Assembly (NCBI GenBank): GCA_030374735.1
Contig: JASCIV010000895.1
Location: 1 to 10,691 of the forward strand
DNA length: 10,691 nt
Direction of reading: 5' to 3'
Source of the DNA: Gracilaria caudata
Taxonomy: Eukaryota; Rhodophyta; Florideophyceae; Gracilariales; Gracilariaceae
This document shows positions 7,251 through 10,691 of the stretch, one piece after another. Position numbers and translations under genes: made by a program. Each line of letters begins with the position of its first letter. The stretch's first letter is position 1. The notes under the pieces were generated by a model. It ran no database searches. It was not told the DNA's origin and saw only the letters and a program-made list of their open reading frames with translations.

Positions 7251-8617
7251 AAGGAGAGAGAAGTACCTTTATGTGCTGCTTGGTTGTGTTAGGAAATAGA
7301 GCACAACTTCCACAATAAAGAAGAAGAAGAAGACAAGCTCTTCATGCAGGAATTCTCACAGCCTTAATCACTCTTGGAGGGAAACAGAAGTATCCAGAAT
7401 CCCGTACTCCGTCAAATACATCAACACGCAGGCGTCATTAGGCACATAGTGTTGTAATGCGGCTCCATGCACGCGTGAAATTCCAGAACCTCAAACTTCG
7501 GGGATCCGGTCCGTGTCGAAAAGTCTTTTAGGAAAACTCAGATAACTAACCGAGCCTCGTCAGACAATCTATCGTTGAATTATTCCGGCTCTCAAGTATA
7601 CACATCACGTTGTGAATCACCGGAATTGACGTAATCAATAGTTAAATCGAAGCATAACGGCTCTCTCACCATAATTCTTGGAGTGTAGACACCATTACCA
7701 GCTCTGCTCATAGACAAATATCCAGAGCCCCATGGTACATGGTCGAAAGGTACCATTTTGAAAGGAATTGAGCAGCTCCGGCGCTCTTGCCTGGTCCTCT
7801 GTGCTGCATCTCAACTCTTTTATAACCTTATAGTCCCTTGAAGGAAAACTCGCATTCGTCGGCGTCTCTCATCTCACACCACTCGTAAGTAGTATACCAT
7901 TTTTTGACCCTTGTGATTGTTTGTACAAGGGTTGAGATCGCTACAACAGAAAGAAGGCCAAGATGACGAATTAAAACCGACTGACATCCACAACCAGAGT
8001 TCCGCTATTTGTTTACTTTTTTACTCAAGATAGTTCTACTTCTTATTAAGTTTGCAAAAACGCATGTATTGCATCCTCAGTGTCCTATTGCAAGCAAATG
8101 CGCTGATCTCTTGATGAACTAGCTGCCATCAGATGCATTGCCTCTCATCAGGCATACGACATCGAGGCAGACCCGATTAAGCCTTCACATCAGATTGGAA
8201 ATCATAACACTGCCTCCAAAGGTCAGCCATGCGATCCCCTATAAAGTCGCATAGTCCCTCCCATTTTCAATAAAAAGAGACGCCGCTCAGTTTACTGCTT
8301 CATAAGCTTCTACCTTTTTCCTTCACTTCTTTGCTCCTTGCCACTCATTTCCTTTCTTTCCCGTTCTGACTTTAGCAAGACATTCATGAATTAATTACAA
8401 ACCAGAAATCACTCACGTTCATTTCTAACTGGGATTCATATGATATCATCTATTGAACCAGAGAGACAACATAAATCAACCTGTTGGTTCTTTAGTAGAA
8501 TAATCGAGAATGACAAGGCAGAACCCACACGCCTAAACGTCTCATGCATCGCTCTTTGTCACTCGTATGACATTAGACACCGATACGGCCGTTTAAGTCG
8601 CAAAAATCACTTGCGAA
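7251..8617. other. Non-coding stretch with small hairpins
   Basis: Holds an AATAAA (7314-7319) merging into an AAG microsatellite, an inverted repeat ATGGTAC/GTACCAT (7732-7738 and 7750-7756), an inverted repeat ACCCTTGT/ACAAGGGT with a 10-base loop (7907-7932), and a pyrimidine-rich tract at about 8305-8375. A 71-codon frame at 8440-8655 has no recognisable feature. Confidence 0.4.
7318..7332. repeat. AAG microsatellite, five units
   Basis: Five exact AAG units directly after an AATAAA-like sequence. It is short and ordinary. Confidence 0.85.
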
Positions 8618-9031
8618 ATGCTCAGCGATACGCCCACAGCCCAAACGATGCTTAATGCCTATGCGAAAAGCTTTTACCTTTTCTTCTCGTCTATATGCAT
8701 ATCACCAAGAAAGTCAACATCACCCGTGCTCTTATCCATATACTATAAATTTTTAGTATCCAGCTCCAAGATGGAGGCTATAATGTATTCCAGATCGCAA
8801 AGCGTCTATAGAATGACGCTTACCGTGACTACTTTTCTAAGTCAATTTTTCACGCTAGACTCTTTGAACTTGTATTTGATGTTTTGTATTTGTATTTTTT
8901 ACGTGATCACACATTTACTTGATCACGTTTACTGCTTGCGGCTCTTAACCGATCTTATGTTCGGCATAAAGAGGGCAGCATCCGACATTGTACCTCAAGC
9001 TGATGCTTTCTCTACTCAGTTCTGCTGCTGA
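8618..9031 (+). CDS. Possible small hydrophobic protein, unknown
   Basis: A 137-codon frame starting with ATG in AT-rich DNA, where stops should be frequent. Two stretches are hydrophobic: about residues 17-29 (FYLFFSSICIS) and about 83-105 (LNLYLMFCICIFYVITHLL). No known family, no conserved motif and no neighbour supports it. A palindrome at 8901-8928 lies inside the frame. Chance is the leading alternative. Confidence 0.2.
   Translation: MLSDTPTAQTMLNAYAKSFYLFFSSICISPRKSTSPVLLSIYYKFLVSSSKMEAIMYSRSQSVYRMTLTVTTFLSQFFTLDSLNLYLMFCICIFYVITHLLDHVYCLRLLTDLMFGIKRAASDIVPQADAFSTQFCC
8901..8928. repeat. 9-bp inverted repeat with 10-base spacer
   Basis: ACGTGATCA and TGATCACGT are perfect reverse complements around CACATTTACT. 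It may be a regulator site or chance; it lies in AT-rich sequence. Confidence 0.7.
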
Positions 9032-9305
9032 TGAAGAAACCTCTAGAAGATTTTTAAATGCAACTAAAAACTATTTGTTCTAGAACTCTATGGAAACGTC
9101 TAGAATCTTCCACAGGGCGCGGCGAGAAAATCTGCATTTTGTACAAAGACCTGACTTCAAGCTCTTGTGTTCTTCTCCAATGTTTTGTAAGGAAGGTGTC
9201 CGTTTACAATACGGGAGACATTAAAATATTGTTTAATAATCATTGAAGCGTGTAAAACTCTTCAAAATTAGTCGCCGGTGTTTTTATAACCAAGAAATTA
9301 TCTAG

Positions 9306-9335
9306 CACTATGTCCTGTGACTAAAGGTCATAGTG
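9306..9335. repeat. Hairpin with 11-bp stem, one mismatch
   Basis: CACTATGTCCT pairs with AGGTCATAGTG around GTGACTAA with one T/T mismatch. It is followed closely by short direct repeats at 9351. Confidence 0.7.
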
Positions 9336-9350
9336 GCGTGTCAGTACAAC

Positions 9351-9382
9351 CTGATGATAATCTGATGATAACCTGATAATAG
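9351..9382. repeat. 11-bp tandem repeats, about three units
   Basis: CTGATGATAAT, CTGATGATAAC and a shorter CTGATAATAG follow head to tail. The TGATGA core resembles a snoRNA C box, but no matching D-box arrangement with terminal stem was found. Confidence 0.75.
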
Positions 9383-10130
9383 TGAAATAATAGTAAGCGA
9401 TTGCTCGATGTTTGAAGCACAAAATAGAGGACATTAGCATTCAATTGACGAACAACTTCAAATCTCAGGCACAGTTTGAGCATGTACAGTAGAACTTCAA
9501 GGAAATTTGTCTCATTTTACGTCGTTACTTTTCGTGTTGGTATTGCGCTACACTAACCTTTCTACTTTGAATGGTTACTTATTTGTACCTAGCATTAATT
9601 TTTAGCTTTATATTGCGCAAAATAAAATACTACACGATATGAGCTCAATCACATATTATTCTGCTCCCTTATACTACAGAGATTACGTCTCATGTTTACA
9701 GGGTCACTGTCAACTATTAGACCTTTGGTTTGAAAGCGTGCCGATTGAATTTGCATAACTGTTCGACGTATAATCTGCAATTTTTTTGGAAGGCTTCGGT
9801 TCTCTATATTCTGGCCAGCTTTTTCTCCACGACGACACCTTTGAAGGCAACAAAAATGGACAATAAAGAGAGCTATTTCCTTCTGCTTCTCGTGAATGAG
9901 TCTGAACCGTGTTGATGGAGTAGTTTTCAAACTAGAGCGACCTTAGCACACCCCTTGAAACGCAGCCACTACAAGCGATTAACCAAAGCCGCAACTCGTG
10001 TTGTGCGCGTGCTATGCAATGCAAAACCTCACAAATTTATGTGATGGCGGATAGCGGAAGACTATCCCCAAGACGTGGGGCAGCAGATTGCTTGGAATGT
10101 TTCGCCGCCCCGGACGCTCCCATGCGGAAA
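9383..10130. other. AT-rich stretch without a gene, then two overlapping small hairpins
   Basis: No frame is convincing here. An Sm-like A2T7G2 sequence near 9779 is not set between snRNA-type stems. GGATAG/CTATCC (10049-10067) and CCCCA/TGGGG (10066-10080) are two small stems that overlap by two bases. Confidence 0.35.
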
Positions 10131-10134
10131 ATTT

Positions 10135-10185
10135 CGCTATCTCCCTAGAGATACCCAAATTTCTCTCGCTATCTCCGGAGAGATA
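10135..10185. repeat. Pair of near-identical 19-bp hairpin units
   Basis: CGCTATCTCCCTAGAGATA (10135-10153) and CGCTATCTCCGGAGAGATA (10167-10185) match at 17 of 19 bases, 32 bases apart start to start. Each folds by TATCTC/GAGATA around four bases; both differences are in the loop, so the stems are kept. Confidence 0.85.
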
Positions 10186-10274
10186 TTAGAATGCTGGCAG
10201 CAGCAGAGGGGCGGCAACAACACAACTCGCAGAAAGGTGAGATGGCGCCTGGGTGGAGCACCCCACGCCGCAAA

Positions 10275-10435
10275 AAAGACTCGCAGTGCGCGCTCACGCG
10301 CGCGCAGAGAATTAGTTGCTGTACGCCATCGCACGCGCGCGCAGAGAAAGATTCGCCGTGCGCGCTCGCGCGCGCGCGCAGAGGAAGAGTCGCTGTGCGA
10401 GCTCGTGCAGGGAAAAAGTGGCCGTGCTCGTGTGG
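10275..10435. repeat. CpG-rich minisatellite, unit about 37 bp
   Basis: Units at 10275-10309 (35 bp), 10310-10346 (37), 10347-10383 (37), 10384-10412 (29, shortened) and a partial one to 10435. Each goes from an A-rich start through GTGCGCGCTC-like sequence to a CGCGCGCAGAG end. Alternating CG at 10367-10379 could adopt Z-DNA. Overlapping Arg/Ala-rich frames on both strands follow from the repeat and are not called genes. Confidence 0.85.
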
Positions 10436-10691
10436 TATAGCAGAAGCCTGGCTGTCGGGTACCAATAGGTGTTCGTGTGGACGCGGTGCTAGGGAGCAGA
10501 TCGGGAGCTCAACCTAGAAGGTTGAGAGAGAAAGAACCAACAAGGTATGCGGTAGCACAAACCACTAGGGGCGAATAGTAGTCGGCCAGCTAATGGTACG
10601 TGCTCGGTAGATGCAGGGTACGACGCGAAGCGGACTAGTAGAGCCGGAAGTATTCTGGTTATACCGATAGGTTGACTGTAGAAACCTATGG
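10436..10691. other. Window end, nothing recognised
   Basis: Stops occur in the frames here, and no RNA gene, LTR end or primer-binding site could be supported. Confidence 0.3.

Noticed and set aside
9351..9382. C/D-box snoRNA from the TGATGA and CTGA motifs
   Set aside because: Motifs belong to an 11-bp tandem repeat and lack a closing terminal stem and proper C/D spacing.
9770..9800. Sm site of a spliceosomal snRNA
   Set aside because: Only the A2T7G2 run is present; no flanking stems or diagnostic snRNA sequence.
10075..10517. Arg/Ala-rich frames on both strands
   Set aside because: Produced by the CpG-rich minisatellite, open in several frames at once.
10436..10691. LTR or primer-binding site at the window end
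   Set aside because: No matching repeat in the window and no convincing tRNA complement.

Overview
The window looks like eukaryotic nuclear DNA, most plausibly from a red alga or a similar intron-poor alga. It has one clear intronless gene with a secretory signal peptide and no bacterial-style operon. It is mostly non-coding, with long palindromes, a minisatellite and decayed reading frames, and a tRNA-like locus in permuted order, an arrangement best known from the red alga Cyanidioschyzon merolae and some green algae. The organism call is an inference and not secure.

Layout: 1-1804 is non-coding or unrecognised, with a poly-T tract near 180 and TG/CA-rich sequence near 900-980. 1805-1879 is an imperfect palindrome. 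1873-2910 is a stretch of one forward frame with far fewer stops than expected, a possible decayed coding sequence. 3032-3112 is a 40-bp-arm, almost perfect palindrome. 3159-3631 is intergenic and leads to a TATA-like box at 3632. 3762-5444 is the one confident gene, a secreted animal-type haem peroxidase with all key haem and calcium residues. A 21-bp tandem duplication (5538-5579) and a perfect 34-bp-arm hairpin (5685-5755) lie behind it. 5917-6567 on the minus strand is an open frame broken by one stop, convergent with the peroxidase. At 7113-7188 the 3' half of a tRNA-Gly(UCC)-like molecule lies directly upstream of its 5' half. 7205-10130 holds weak features: small hairpins, an AAG microsatellite, a possible small membrane-protein frame at 8618-9031 and 11-bp repeats near 9351. 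10135-10185 holds two near-identical hairpins, and 10275-10435 holds a CpG-rich minisatellite with a unit of about 37 bp.

The genes do not form an evident pathway. The peroxidase stands alone. The most notable item is the permuted tRNA candidate: anticodon, D, T and acceptor arms can all be formed by joining the two halves in reverse order, the invariant tRNA positions are met, and flanking sequences can pair as expected for a circularised precursor. Two stem mismatches leave open that it is a decayed copy.
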